From Acanthaster planci (taxonomy: Eukaryota; Echinodermata; Asteroidea; Valvatida; Acanthasteridae), in the NCBI RefSeq assembly GCF_001949145.1, contig NW_019091565.1, positions 50,613 to 114,612 of the forward strand: a stretch of 64,000 bases of DNA, given 5' to 3'. Position 1 is the first letter of the stretch; the number at the start of each line of letters is the position of its first letter. The position numbers were made by a program, and so were the translations under genes. The notes under the pieces were generated by a model. The model was not told the origin of the DNA. It saw only the letters and a program-made list of their open reading frames with translations, and made no database searches. Shown one piece after another: positions 11,101-21,877 of this stretch.

Positions 11101-12805
11101 ACAGTGTGATAAACTGGGTCTCCCAGAAAAAAAAGATGAGGACAGGGGTTAATATGCCCAGACCATGAGATATGATTATAATGTATAAGGATCTCCGAAA
11201 AGAAGAAGCAGTATTCTTTCTAATGAAACCTTGATGGTATCCCTCCTGTCATGCATGACTGAACACCATTGTCTTGAAAATGGGGCGTCCGAACTCAGTT
11301 GTAACACTTTGGATATACTTGCTCTGCAGCAGAAAATTTCATTTCACGAGATAATTAACCTATACTCTTCCTCCTACGGAAAAAAACTCTCAATTGTGTT
11401 ATATCACAGACCGATAGTCCTATGGATTTTTTTGTGAAAAACACTTGACTCCATATCCCCTACAGTGTACCAGGGGCGGATCCAGTTTTACGGGAGGGGT
11501 CAAGCCCCTTGTCAGATATTTTTATGTCTGAATGTTGCTGATAGATGGGTGGACAGTTAATGCGTTATTGTTTCTGCTTTGCTCTATTTCTTGGATCTGA
11601 GAGTGTTTGTTTTTAACACAGAGCTATGATATTTTTGTTACCATCGTTTTGCCAGGGGAAACTGGTCTTATGCTTGTTCGTCTGGATAATAGTACAATGC
11701 GTTTCGACGGATACCTTGGTGACAGTTCATTAACCGAAAAGAAACTGGTTCGAAATGTGACGAAAGATGGCGACTCGTTTATCAACACTGGCGATCTGAT
11801 GGTACACGACAAGGATGGTTACCTGTATTTCAAAGACCGACTTGGAGACACGTTCAGGTAATTTTGAATACTAATTGTAAGTTCGGCGGTTCGATGCAAT
11901 TATATGTAATACCCTTCAAGTTTGCACTTGAATGAATAAATTCCACTTACCATGGAATAGAACTTCTAATTTTGCAGTGCAGCAGTGTTGTGTGTTGGGG
12001 CGAATAATTCGATGACACGTGATCAACTTTTCGTATGCACATTTAAGTGTGAATTGACGAACTGATACATTTTCCTTATTTCTAATTAGATGGAAAGGCG
12101 AGAATGTTGCAACGACAGAAGTAGCTCATATGCTAAACCAGTACTCAGGTGTACAAGAGGCTAACGTGTATGGCGTACGGGTCCCAGGTATGATCGACAA
12201 GATGTAACATTGTTTTCAAGATCTTCACTGGTGCATTTATGTATTTAGCGGCAATAAATAAAATTGAATATGACGTTTTGCTTCAGTAGAGCAGTGAGTT
12301 TATTTATATTTGTATTTGGTATTTTCAGGGCAAATCAAGCTGGTACGCAGTTTGCAGTGTTTTTAAACACTATAATGAGTTTATTGTGTACTTAAACTCT
12401 TGTTTAAAGATCATTTGAAGTGTTTATGGGCCATTTTAATCTAGTCTGAAGTGACTGCTAATCTTCCTATTTTGTTACTCTGTCACTGGAAATGAAGGTC
12501 ACGACGGCAGAGCAGGAATGGCCGCAATCGTTTTCAGGAAGACAAGTCACCTTGACCCCAAGGCCCTCTACGATCACGTGGTCAGGTCACTGCCGCTCTA
12601 CGCATGTCCAAAGTTTCTGCGAATTATGGAAGAGATGAACATCACGGATACATTCAAGCAGAAGAAGACAGACCTCGCCCGAGAGGGATTTGACCCCAAT
12701 GTCATATCAGACCCTCTCTTTTTCATGGATGAGGAGAAAAAGACTTACGCACCCTTGGACGATGAGGCCGTGCAAAAAATTGTCGTAGGAAAAGCCAGGC
12801 TATGA
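2169..12805 (+). CDS. SLC27A2: SLC27A2/FATP-type very-long-chain acyl-CoA synthetase, nine exons
   Basis: Predicted ATP-dependent acyl-CoA synthetase that activates long and very-long-chain fatty acids at ER or peroxisomal membranes and drives their uptake. Coding exons joined by GT-AG introns in frame: 2169-2673, 4275-4493, 6135-6293, 7086-7207, 9114-9314, 10906-10999, 11656-11857, 12090-12187, 12498-12805; 1908 nt, 635 aa, in the 620-690 aa range of the family. Visible parts: N-terminal hydrophobic segment (residues 8-33), the AMP-binding motif [12 protein letters not shown] (about 233-245) split across exons 2 and 3, [29 protein letters not shown], and the FATP/VLACS signature [19 protein letters not shown] (about 493-511). 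The last three residues, ARL, fit a peroxisomal PTS1. An AGAG alternative acceptor at 11622 would bring a stop, so 11656 is preferred. Introns hold LINE, Penelope-like and MITE debris. SLC27A6 or SLC27A3 orthology is not excluded; family assignment is firm. Confidence 0.93.
3092..3119. repeat. Perfect 11-bp inverted repeat in SLC27A intron 1
   Basis: AGCAATATGGC (3092-3102) and its exact reverse complement (3109-3119) flank a 6-base spacer, AGATCC. No known factor site is recognised. It may be the tip of a decayed hairpin element. Confidence 0.6.
3504..3964. mobile_element. piggyBac-type MITE (TTAA/CCCT ends), decayed
   Basis: Left end TTAA + CCCTAAGAGAGCCGGG (3504-3523). The right end read on the other strand is TTAG + CCCTAAAAGAGCTGGGG. 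About 17 of 20 positions match across the inverted ends. TTAA on the left against CTAA on the right looks like a piggyBac target duplication with one mutation. The 461-base body has no transposase. A second element of this type lies at 42273-42461. Confidence 0.55.
5606..6058 (-). mobile_element. LINE (Jockey/CR1-type) reverse transcriptase C-terminal fragment
   Basis: The minus strand encodes a continuous run with the typical end of non-LTR RT domains: [17 protein letters not shown], then [16 protein letters not shown], then [20 protein letters not shown] and a [11 protein letters not shown] block near the end. In intact elements these correspond to the thumb region after the catalytic FADD. 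Only the last ~150 codons remain, and upstream RT and endonuclease are missing. It is inserted in SLC27A intron 2, antisense to the gene, with its 5' side about 75 bases before exon 3. Confidence 0.8.
7393..8490 (+). mobile_element. Penelope-like element (PLE) remnant: RT piece plus 3' tail
   Basis: In SLC27A intron 4. Frame starting 7393 encodes [20 protein letters not shown] (from QTxGxAMGSP of the PLE RT fingers/palm, with AMGSP decayed) and, about 50 residues on, [15 protein letters not shown], the catalytic RYVDDTF block with the two aspartates kept. The following FTMERE segment continues in a shifted frame. At 8409-8487 a tail CTGAGGGCGAC..CCTGGTCGAAATGTCGAG..GGTTCTTCTCAGAACCACC resembles the 3' end seen in many PLEs. 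Frameshifts and stops show it is dead. The 7870-8400 stretch between is not recognised. Confidence 0.7.
10196..10835. repeat. Cluster of a repeated ~22-base motif, inverted and direct copies
   Basis: The word AAAGCAG(A/C)TGGCCACTT occurs at 10621-10640 and 10801-10820 in plus orientation and at about 10213-10232 in minus orientation, with related AAAAGTGGAAAAATG and TCTGCTTTT words between. The outer pair forms an inverted repeat about 600 bases apart. This looks like a decayed non-autonomous element or nested copies of it, in SLC27A intron 5. No coding capacity is seen. Confidence 0.5.
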
Positions 12806-13979
12806 TATGCATTTTGAATACGTAATTATATTTCGCTGTGGAAGCAATGGTTGCTCTACTCCTGCACTGTCACGTCAAAATAGAATACATTGTACATATA
12901 TATCCATTTCTTAGCCGATGTCCAAAACTGGGATTTCCTCCTAAACGACTGTCACGTTTTTATTTCATCCATTTAAGAATCGGGCCTTCGTCCCCTTCAA
13001 AGTAAGAAGTGTAGCGGTTTCGACTCCTTAAAAACTTACTCTAGCCGGAGTGAATTTTTCTGCAACTTTGTAATCTTTTTCAATGAATGAAAACTGTGTT
13101 ATACTCCTATTTGGTTAAATGCACAAACACCTTTTAAACAATTTATTACCCATGCTTTCCAGAACATACGTGAGGGCGCTGTTGCTGTGCCATCCACGGA
13201 AGACATGCAATGGCATAGGTTTTTCTGCAAACATTTTGAACCCAGAATTTACTGACTGAAAACGTTTTAAAGAAATGTATTGATGCTCACGTTTTGCTAT
13301 GCACATAAAAATAAACAAAACAGCTAAGGCTTTCTTCCTGGGATGACATCTTAGTTTTGCTGATGAATATGCAAGTTACAGTAGCATGAAAACCAAAAAG
13401 GCAGTAAAATACCCTTTGAAACAACTTGAAAAAAGGGTGATCGGGTTAAATTAAAACAAATTAATTGCAGCAAACCTCTAAGAAAGAAAACAGATGCTGT
13501 GTAAGTTTTGACGTAATTTTAGCTTACTGTAAGTTAAGTGTTATGCCCTCATCGATTGTCGAGCCGTTCAAACTTTTTGAACCGTTGATCAAAATTTTGC
13601 ATGATCGTGATACTTATTTCAAGATTAGAGGGAAAGTTCCACCGTATTGTCTCAGAATTTAATATCTATTTCTCCAAGACTGTACTTTGTCTCATGCTTG
13701 TTTTATTGTAGTCTTCTAACTGTCACAGTACCTCCTGTCTTCAAATCTACAAACTTTTGCATGACTAACTGGGTAAGGAACACAATAGTGGGCGAGGCAC
13801 GATGGCTTCAACACCGAAAACCTTTGGTATAGCATAATCCATTATATAAACAGGTAACGAATTTTATAAATCATAGTTCTTAAAACTCCATTCTCCAATC
13901 CAATCAAAATTTAATTTTAATCTCAAACATGCCTTTCTAAGTGCTATTTAAGAGGTGGAAATATGAATAAAAATCTGAT
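12806..13979. other. SLC27A 3' UTR and downstream spacer
   Basis: Follows the SLC27A stop codon. The first clear polyadenylation hexamer is at 13310. A segment at 13172-13219 starting GAGGGCGCTGTTGCTGTG and continuing to ATAGGTTTTTCTG is similar to the minus strand of 52940-52991, so it is a dispersed repeat. Nothing else is recognised. Confidence 0.5.
13310..13315 (+). terminator. Candidate poly(A) signal AATAAA of SLC27A gene
   Basis: First AATAAA downstream of the stop at 12805, giving a 3' UTR of about 520 bases. Chosen by position only. Confidence 0.4.
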
Positions 13980-14325
13980 CGGTTCGCGGACGGACTGTGA
14001 CCCGGATTTTCCAGAGCAAACACAAATGCCCCGCTTTTTGTTTGGAAGTTTCCATTAGCTCAGAGTCGATCACGTCGCGATTCACAGAAGCGTTTATTAC
14101 ATGCACGTCATGACACACACTTCCCCCATGTGAAAACTATTTTGTTTATGAATAGCATTGACGGTTACCAGTAACCGCAGTGGAAGCGTTTGTAAATTGG
14201 AGCGGCAGGTTACCAGTGCATATCGAGCCACACATCGGCGAAGTCTCTGTGGAGCTACAGTTGTGCTGTGTACGTCTGCTGTTTTGCTTACAAATCGCCA
14301 CATTCCTTTTCAAAAGTTGGGTAAG
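13980..14325 (+). promoter_or_regulatory. CpG-containing segment ending in a strong donor; possible first exon of the Ly6 gene
   Basis: This stretch is richer in CpG than its surroundings and ends with TTGG|GTAAGTATAC at about 14319, an excellent splice donor. The Ly6 start-codon exon at 21830 has an acceptor before its 5' UTR, so at least one upstream non-coding exon must exist, and this segment is a candidate about 7.5 kb away. Two short plus-strand ORFs overlap it but look like no known protein. Confidence 0.25.
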
Positions 14326-14892
14326 TATACTGTTGAACATAACCTATACATATATAGTTGATTGTCATACTAATGAGCTGTTCATTAATGGTATCCTTTG
14401 AATGAATTTCATGTCTTCTGGCACATTGTTTAATGTTACGCTCGCAGAAACTACGCCAGTGCGAGGATAGAATTTTGACCGTCATTGACGAACTGATTGA
14501 CTGTACTTAATCGTTAACGTTACATTTAGAAAACACCTAGAAATGTCCGTAACAGACTCATAGGGCTTGTGCTAGGGTGTCAAAAATTAATTCAACAAGC
14601 AAAGAATGTTGCCTTCGTCATCGTGAATGAGGCTAACATGGCCAGGTTACATGTACATGTATGATGTAGGCCCTACCATGCATTGTGTTCATGGTGTTTG
14701 AGTGTCCGGAAATCGGCCCCCAGACTGACACTGTCATGACAATACATGTACATCGACGAGAATATAATATCAAATAAGTGCGCCGAAATATGTGATTATA
14801 TTCTGTCGATATTGTGATCACGGTGCTACGCAGTCCTTCCATATTTCAAGTTACATGTACATTGGTTCCATACCAATTATTACCATAAGTGA

Positions 14893-15062
14893 CCAGGTGA
14901 CCATCAATGGTTACATTCCTTTATGTTCAACCTCTACTCCTCTAGTGACCCGAGACGGTTCGAACCCAACTAGCCCCATCCATGATTGTTCCTACCTCTG
15001 AATAGGGCTTCGCTGGTCATGCTGCTTCTGCTGGCTAGGCCCATATAAAATGAAAATAATAA
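14893..15062 (+). mobile_element. tRNA-derived SINE
   Basis: A pol III box A-like GGTGACCATCAATGGTTA (14896-14913) is followed about 45 bases later by a perfect box B GGTTCGAACCC (14957-14967), the spacing of a tRNA promoter. The body then continues beyond tRNA length and ends in AAAATAATAATC. It cannot fold as an intact tRNA (T-stem pairs are broken), which favours a SINE head over a tRNA gene. Confidence 0.55.
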
Positions 15063-15503
15063 TCAATGTTCTTTGTTTTTTTCTCACTGAAGTGAAGGTC
15101 AGTTATTGCCAAGTGTTAAAATAACGTGAACCCAAGATAAATAGACTTGTCAATTTCAGTTTTGCTATTTACATGTAGCATCAACACACATACATGTAAG
15201 TAGTGTTAACAAAGCGTCCAAACTTGAAAATATCTTCTAATCATGTCTAAAGGTTTCGAAGTACATGTAGCTTCATCATATTTTACAGATTCTAACATAC
15301 TACAAGAAAAACAGGGAATTTTATTCCTGAATCACGCAAGAAAACGAAAATTTTCGCCATGTAAGCCATATTTCTTTTCTCTGCTGGTCCATGTGAAAAC
15401 AAGATGGTGGCTGGTCATGCTGGTTTGGCTGCATGAGCAGAACCGACTTTGTCGCTGAAATTTCCTCACTCGAATATCATTTTAGATATTAAATGTTATA
15501 GTG

Positions 15504-15539
15504 AATATTATCTGGACATCTAGATGTCCAGTTAATATT
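15504..15539. repeat. 36-base near-perfect palindrome
   Basis: The core CTGGACATCTAGATGTCCAG (15512-15531) is a perfect 20-base palindrome. After one mismatched T on each side, seven further bases pair (AATATTA with TAATATT). It can form a loopless cruciform; no factor site is recognised. Confidence 0.75.
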
Positions 15540-15862
15540 ATACATATAATTTTTTTTGCATAAACATGTTTGAATAACTTGTTGACACTACATGTAGTTG
15601 ACGCTTAATAGCACGACCTGGCAATTTGGTTCCAAAATGTTTTTGACACCCCACACACTTTGTTCATAGTGGGTATCGTAAAACATCCATACATATACAT
15701 ACATACATGTACCAACTTGACTCTAGACAACTCATCAGTCATTACTACAGTCGCCCCATAAACATGGCTCAATACCAGACCTTCTATATACATGTAGTGG
15801 TGCATGTATTTGTGAGATGATATATCAGAAAGAGTTTCATATACAAACAACACTAATTTTGT

Positions 15863-17046
15863 CTTTTTTTAGGTTATAGCAGCCGTCAGAATGTGATAAT
15901 AACATGTCGAAGAAAATTCCAAAGCATTTATTTAGAAAGCACTCAGGTTTTTTCAGACCTGTACTTATGTAAGTGTTATGTAGGTTTGTGCAGAGGGGCA
16001 TCATGTCCATACATGTATGTATGGAACTCTCTCCAAGATATCATTTGCAGAAAACACAGGAAATTACATACATGTACATGTACAATTTAGCATTTGGGGG
16101 AAATTTTTATTTTTTCACCAAGTTTGCCCCCCAACCGTGATGGTGGCCATGAATAGGCCTACATGTACATAATACTTGTACCTCATTCGTGATACATGTA
16201 CATGTTGTACATTTAAATCAACTTTAATGTAACATTATTATCCCAATAAAGGGAAATTTTGGGGGGCCTTTTTACACACGTAAAATGAACAGTAAAAATA
16301 CAAAATTTAAGAATCAATGTAGTTGATAGCTACATAAAAAAATGCTACTAATATTACATGTGTACGATCATCAGATCATCAACAGATCATCATATAATAC
16401 ATGTACATGTAGTTATAAAATAAAGCAGGGAAAACAAAAATACATGTATCATGGTCCTCATAAAACAAAGAAGAACTGCAATACACCTGCTGATTGTTGC
16501 AACTGCTTATTGTACCACTTAATAGCTGATGGAATAAGTGAGCCGCTGTAACATGTACATGTAGTTCTGTTTTTATACTGTACATTTTCATGTACTGATC
16601 CTGATGTGGGTTTGCCAAGTTTACAGCAACCCAGTGGCTGTTTCTTGCTTGCTCTCTGTCAAAGCTCAGAATGAGCACCAGTTTTTTATGTTACAATGTA
16701 CCGGTACTTGAATGACAGGAAACGGCCGTCGGTTTACTGTAAACCTGCATGTAAGTCTGCATCCGGTAGCATCATGACCTTGACCCCTACATGAATATGG
16801 CATTTCAAATTATGTGACTGTGATGCCTAGCAATTTCCCAGATAAGAAATCATGTCTGCCTAAAGGTTGATTTTCATTTTATTGGGTCCGGCTGCAGGAA
16901 GTTCAACAAACTTGAATTCCGATTAAAAAAATCTCACTGTTAACTGAGCGGTTACAGTGTGCCAATTTGAAAGTGATTTTAAAAATGTACTTTTCTCAGT
17001 TTTGAGATCATTTAATCATGACTGTAGTATTTTAAGCAAAGAGCAA
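15863..17046. other. Non-coding spacer
   Basis: AT-rich sequence with scattered TACATG runs and two GGGGG-containing AT-rich stretches near 16095 and 16258 that look like a decayed inverted pair (GGGGAAATTTT and GGGAAATTTTGGGG). No gene seen. A single ambiguous base stands at 17047, exactly where the duplicated block begins. Confidence 0.5.
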
Positions 17047-17869
17047 TNCTTTTCTTTTGAATTGGAATAGTTTTGATTCTTGTGAACAGTTTTGTATGTA
17101 TCAATTTCAAACGGTTTCATAATGGAGAATTTTCAAATCAGGGCCTTGGGTGCCCAAAAATGTCCGGAATGATATTTTGAGTTCTACTGTACATGTATTC
17201 ACACTCCAGCAGACACAATTCTCCAACAATGTTCATGAGGCAAAAGAAAGGTCCTCGATATTTCTCCTCTCTCTCATTGAGGGCTGAAGTCAATACATGT
17301 AAAATGTGACGTATCTTCAACATTTCGCAGGTGAAAGTGAAGAACAGAACATTAAAAAGAGCCAGTTACATGTCTGACCTTTTCCAAAAGATGTACATTG
17401 AACCTTTTTGATGTTCGGATGACATGTCTGTGAAGAGATTTCTTGAAGAATTAGGGAACAGGTAGGCCTACGTGTACATGTTTATGTATCAAATTTTCCT
17501 GTTGACAAATTCAGTTGATGTACATGTACTATACGTAGCACTATACTGTGTGTTAAAAAAAAAAGGAAAACGAGATTAATTTGTTAATATCCTTGACATG
17601 GTTAAAAATGTTGGAAATTGGCAACCACCATTTATTATCTAATGATGTCCTCTTAACCATGACACCAAGAAATCCAATTTACTGTCACAAAGCAGTTCAA
17701 TCAACCATTCCAGAACTGGCCTTGCACCAGTTAGATGTTTTGGAAAAGAACCTTATCTGCCCAGTTAGGGGCATTTGTTAAGCCTCCAAATTATGCAATC
17801 TTCAGCATGTTATACGTTGCACACTCCTTAAGAAGTTGGAAAGGTTGTTCATTTTCTTAGACCAGCAAA

Positions 17870-17959
17870 ATGCAGCTTACAACTGAGCAGCGTGTGTTTG
17901 TGGTAACAGAGTGGTTGAGGACTGGAAGCCCCGAGCAAGTAGCAGAATGGCCAATGTGT
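17870..17959 (+). pseudogene. Fragment of DUF4817-type HTH start of a Tc1/mariner-like transposase
   Basis: The frame beginning MQLTTEQRVFVVTEWLRTGS resembles the N-terminal helix-turn-helix (DUF4817) of a family of Tc1/mariner-like transposon proteins, which start with LTxEQRxFIV and a (Y/W)xRTGS block. The match fades after about 28 residues. It is only in copy 1 of the duplicated block. Together with the DDE fragment downstream it marks a dead element. Confidence 0.5.
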
Positions 17960-18154
17960 GTACCTTACCACACTGCTGCACTGTGCTGGCTGCCACTGCA
18001 TGCTTGGGGCTCACAGACCTACACCACTTGCAAGTACATTTTGAAGCCATTCTTAGTGGGAAATTCCATTTCAAGCAGTAATTTCCATTTCAAAGTGTTG
18101 ATTCCGTGAATTCCATCCATTTTCCTCGATCACGGAAAATTATTGGCTCTGCAA

Positions 18155-18335
18155 CTACTGTATGAGATTGAGTGGCCACCAAGGTCCCCTGACCTCACCC
18201 CCTGTGATTTCTTTTTGTGAGGACATCATAAGAACCAATTGACCTCAAGTTGACAAGTCACCACCCCAAGATATCAATGACCTACATGTACATGCCACAG
18301 TCATCACTGCAGTTGAGACCTTAATTAAAACCCTC
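18155..18335 (+). pseudogene. Tc1/mariner-like DDE transposase C-terminal fragment, copy 1
   Basis: The frame reads YEIEWPPRSPDLTPCDFFL and then a TGA where the family has W of FLWGH. WPPxSPDLxPxDFFLW is a hallmark of Tc1/mariner-like transposases and carries the last catalytic acidic residue. After a frame disruption, PPQDINDLH..ATVITAVETLIK matches the C-terminal helix of such proteins, interrupted by a TACATG run. It is decayed. Confidence 0.7.
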
Positions 18336-19234
18336 CTTTGGTTTTACAGCACAAATGTGCACAAGTGCCCACAGTCACTGGTGAGCGTGTATTTTCTATA
18401 TGGGACTCAAACGTGCACAGGTTCAGTGTGTACACAGTTGACTGCCAGCACAANGTTTTCTTTTGAATTTGAATAGTTTTGATTCTTGTGAACAGTTTTT
18501 GTATGTATCAATTTCAAATGGTTTCATAATGGAGAATTTTCAAATCAGGGCCTTGGGTGCCCAAAAATGTCCGGAATGATATTTTGAGTTCTACTGTACA
18601 TGTATTCACACTCCAGCAGACAAAAATAAATTCTCCAACAATGTTCATGAGGCAAAAGAAAGGTCCTCGATATTTCTCCTCTCTCTCATTGAGGGCTGAA
18701 GTCAAAACGTGTAAATGTGACGTTTCTTCAACATTTCGCAGCTGAAAGTGAAGAACAGAACATTAAAAAGAGCCAGTTACCGGTACATGTCTGACCTTAA
18801 AAATGTTGGAAATTGGCAACCACCATTTATTAACTAATGATGTCCTCTTAATTATGACACCAAGAAATCCAATTTACTGTCATAGATTACTGAGCACGAA
18901 GCAGTTCAATCAACCATTCCAGAACTGGCCTTGCACCAGTTAGATGTTTTGGAAAAGAACCTTGTCTGCCCAGTTAGGGGCATTTGTTAAGCCTCCAAAT
19001 TTTGCAATCTTCAGCATGTTATTCATTGCACACTCCTTAAGAAGTTGGAAAGGTTGTTCATTTTCTCAGAGTTGGGTAGGCATTTATTTATGGTTCTTGG
19101 TGGAAAGTTTTCTGTACTTTTGAAGCCATTCCTAGTGGGAAATTCCATTTCAAGCAGTAATTTCCATTTCAAAGTGTTGATTCCGTGAATTCCATCCGAT
19201 TTCCGGCGATCACAGAAAATTATTGGCACTGCAA

Positions 19235-19425
19235 CTACATGTATGAGATTGAGTGGCCACCAAGGTCCCCTGACCTCAACCCCTGTGATTTATTTTTGTG
19301 GGAACATTGTAAGAACCAATTGACCTCAAGTTGACAAGTCACCACTGCAAGATATCAATGACCTACATACACATGTACATGTACATGCCACAATCATCGC
19401 TGCAGTTGAGACCTTAATTAAAACC
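19235..19425 (+). pseudogene. Tc1/mariner-like DDE transposase C-terminal fragment, copy 2
   Basis: Second copy of the WPPRSPDLNPCDLFLW block. Unlike copy 1 the Trp after FL is kept (FLWEHCKNQL), then stops follow. The downstream ITAAVETLIK-like helix is also recognisable. The two copies decayed separately after duplication, or are two alleles. Confidence 0.7.
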
Positions 19426-19924
19426 CTCCTTTGGTTTTACAGCACAAATGTGCACAAATGCCCATAGTCACTGGTGAGCATGTATTTTCTATATGGAACT
19501 CAAACATGCACAGGTTCAGTGTGTACACAGTAACTTGCCAGCACAAAATGACTGGGGGTCTTTTGTGCAGTCCTCTTCACTGCACTTGGTTTACTGCACA
19601 ATGATGCACATGAAACAGCCAAGCTCAATTGTTGGGCAGCCCAAAAGTGCAATCTGATATTCCTGTGAGGGACTGTTGGTGCAGTGCACAACACAACACA
19701 GCTGTGCTTCTTTGAGGTGTTCACCAAATGACCCAAAGAGTGACTTCAGCATAGGAGGGTTGTACGAAGACAGAGAGACATACGTGTACATGTAATCAGG
19801 AGTGCATTAATAGTCAAGGACAATGGGGTAAGGTTGAGACAGGCATAAGCACCCAAATCCAATCACTGAATAAACATTTTGTCAAGCCTTAAGGACATAC
19901 TTCAAGTCTTTCTTTTTTCAGGTA

Positions 19925-20150
19925 TGAAAATTGTCGGAATTAGGCTGCGGTGAATCTGGTGCAAGACCCGTTCTGACACGGTTGATTGAAGTGCTTTGTG
20001 CTCAGTAATATGTGTCAGTAAATTGGATTTCTTGGTGTCATAATTAAGAGGACATCATTAGTTCATAAGTGGTGGTTGCCATTTTCCAAAATATTTAGCC
20101 ATGTCCAAGAAATGAAGAAATTAATCTCAGTTTCCTTTTTAAAACAAACT
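19925..20150 (-). repeat. Inverted copy of the transposon middle segment
   Basis: Reverse complement of this stretch aligns with 17560-17770 and 18800-18920: GAAACTGAGATTAATTT, GGCAACCACCA, TAATGATGTCCTCTTAA, GACACCAAGAAATCCAATTT and the following CAATCAACC occur in the same order. Its divergence is higher than between the two direct copies, so it is an older insertion or an inverted arm of the same element. Confidence 0.75.
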
Positions 20151-21293
20151 GGATGAGGGATACTAGATAATACCATACACTTTCTTGTATTACATGTACA
20201 TGTACATTGACGCAGTCTCATCTACAGTGTGTTTTCACTGTCTTTACATGTACATTTGGGTCTTTCAGTCAAATTCGGTGTTGTATGAGAGGTCATTTCC
20301 AGATGACCTTGATATTCACCTATTAGTTTAGTTAATTACCGGTATTTCCATATCTTAAATAAAATATTCACATAAAAATAAACACAATAAATTATCCAGG
20401 TTTACATCAACAATCCCATTTCATATTAACTACCTGTAAATAAATGTCTGCGATAATAACTGCTGTACAAGGGATGGAGGGAATTACGTTATTTAAAAAG
20501 CCACTCAGTGTTATTGAAGTGAAGGATTAAGGTCAGTGTTGAGATTTCTGGCTTTGCTTTGCTGTTTTTGCACAACAACCTTTACCAAGGAAGCATGATG
20601 GCTTTTGTGCACCTGCACATGTACATGCATGGCAGTGATTCTGTGCATGTACCAGAAGGTATACTAAACCCACCCTGATGCCCCACCTGTTGGTTCAAGA
20701 GGAGTCTTTGGCCCTAGTTGATGGACATTTTATTGTTATTCTGTTTATTTTGATTGTTTGCGGTTCTGTGGTTGCTGTTAAATCAAATAAAAAGCATAGA
20801 ATCGGACATAAAGCAGTATGTACATACATATACATGGTATATGTGTAGATATCAATGCATGCACTGCATGTGCACTATGCCATGACATAAATAATTTCAT
20901 AAAGAAAATATTCCACTTGTCGTTTCTTTGAAATTTTCAGTATGTTTGATTTTCCAACTTTTTGCAAACTTGCGACAATCCTGAGAAACTGGCGAGAAAA
21001 GTTTGTAGTTTCTCCAGTGTGCTTTAACCATACATGTACATGTATATGTACGAGTGGCTACAGTATTCAAGCGTTACCTGGCTATAACTACATGTACATG
21101 TGGTTTCTCCATACATGTAGCCAAAGTATGCAAGCGTTACCCAGCTATAGCTACTTGTACATGTATTTAAAAATTGCTGGTAACATTGAGTACCACCTGA
21201 CAACATCGTTGGTCCCAATACATGTACTGTACCTACATGTACATGTTCAAAACTACATACATGTACATACAACACGCATACTGTACATTATTA
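20151..21293. other. Non-coding spacer
   Basis: AT-rich sequence with many TACATG runs, densest at 20820-20850 and 21030-21270. ORFs through it are made of translated repeat and are not taken as genes. Confidence 0.5.
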
Positions 21294-21577
21294 GGGGAGT
21301 CAGGTTGGCACAATGTTTCTTTCCTCGTTTTCCATCTCTGGGGGCCTGGGTTTGAATCTGGCATGGTCCACATATGGATGGGGGTTTCAGTACCTACATG
21401 TACATGTGTATCTGCAGTGATCTGAGTCCGTGGGTTTTCCCTGGAACATTTATCCGGGGTTTTCCTCCCAACTCCAAAACTGAACATTCTCCATTGTTTT
21501 CACTCAATACAGGATATTATCCTGTAATTAGGGCTAAAAGTCCGGTTGGATGATCAGATAAGGAAATAAAATAAACA
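21294..21577 (+). mobile_element. tRNA-derived SINE with GGTTTTCCTCCC body motif
   Basis: Box A-like GGTTGGCACAATG (21303-21315) and box B-like GGTTTGAATCT (21349-21359) stand at tRNA spacing. The body holds GTGGGTTTTCCCTGGAACAT and CCGGGGTTTTCCTCCCAACT, a block shared by many invertebrate tRNA SINEs, and the element ends in AAATAAAATAAAC. A TACATG run has been inserted or generated within it near 21394. Confidence 0.75.
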
Positions 21578-21877
21578 GGCACACTCAACTTCTGTCTATT
21601 TAGACACCCAAGTGACCCATACTTGTTCTGTAGTTTAAGGGGCAAACACATGTGATTTCGCTCATTTTGTTGGGACTAACCATGTTGTTGGAATAGAGAA
21701 GTGTCTCCACAACTCAGTCTTAAATTTGCCTTTAAGAAAATTGTCCCCTCAAGTGAAGGCCTGCCCACGTGTATGCATACAGCACATGTTAGGGTAGTTT
21801 TTAACCCATTATTTACTTGTGTCTTTCAGCTATCAACTTCTTTTAAAAACTCTACAAGTCTTTTGCCTACACCAACC

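Larger units (their letters stand above)
17048..19549. repeat. Tandem direct duplication (two ~1.1-1.4 kb copies) of a transposon-bearing block
   Basis: Three matching segments occur in the same order: 17048-17382 with 18455-18798, 17604-17860 with 18800-19068, and 18036-18452 with 19118-19549. The copies are nearly identical by eye but differ by indels: copy 1 carries extra 17383-17603, and the two copies have unrelated fillers between the second and third segments (17861-18035 against 19069-19117). Single Ns sit at both copy starts (17047 and 18453). An inverted copy of the middle segment lies at 19925-20150. The block contains Tc1/mariner-type transposase scraps. Confidence 0.85.

Noticed and set aside
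14957-14967. tRNA gene around the perfect box B
   Set aside because: T-stem and acceptor pairs are broken and the element continues into a SINE body, so it is annotated as a SINE.
20942-21487. Long overlapping ORFs on both strands
   Set aside because: They translate TACATG repeats (TCTCT, YMYMY-like strings) and a SINE, and carry no independent coding signal.
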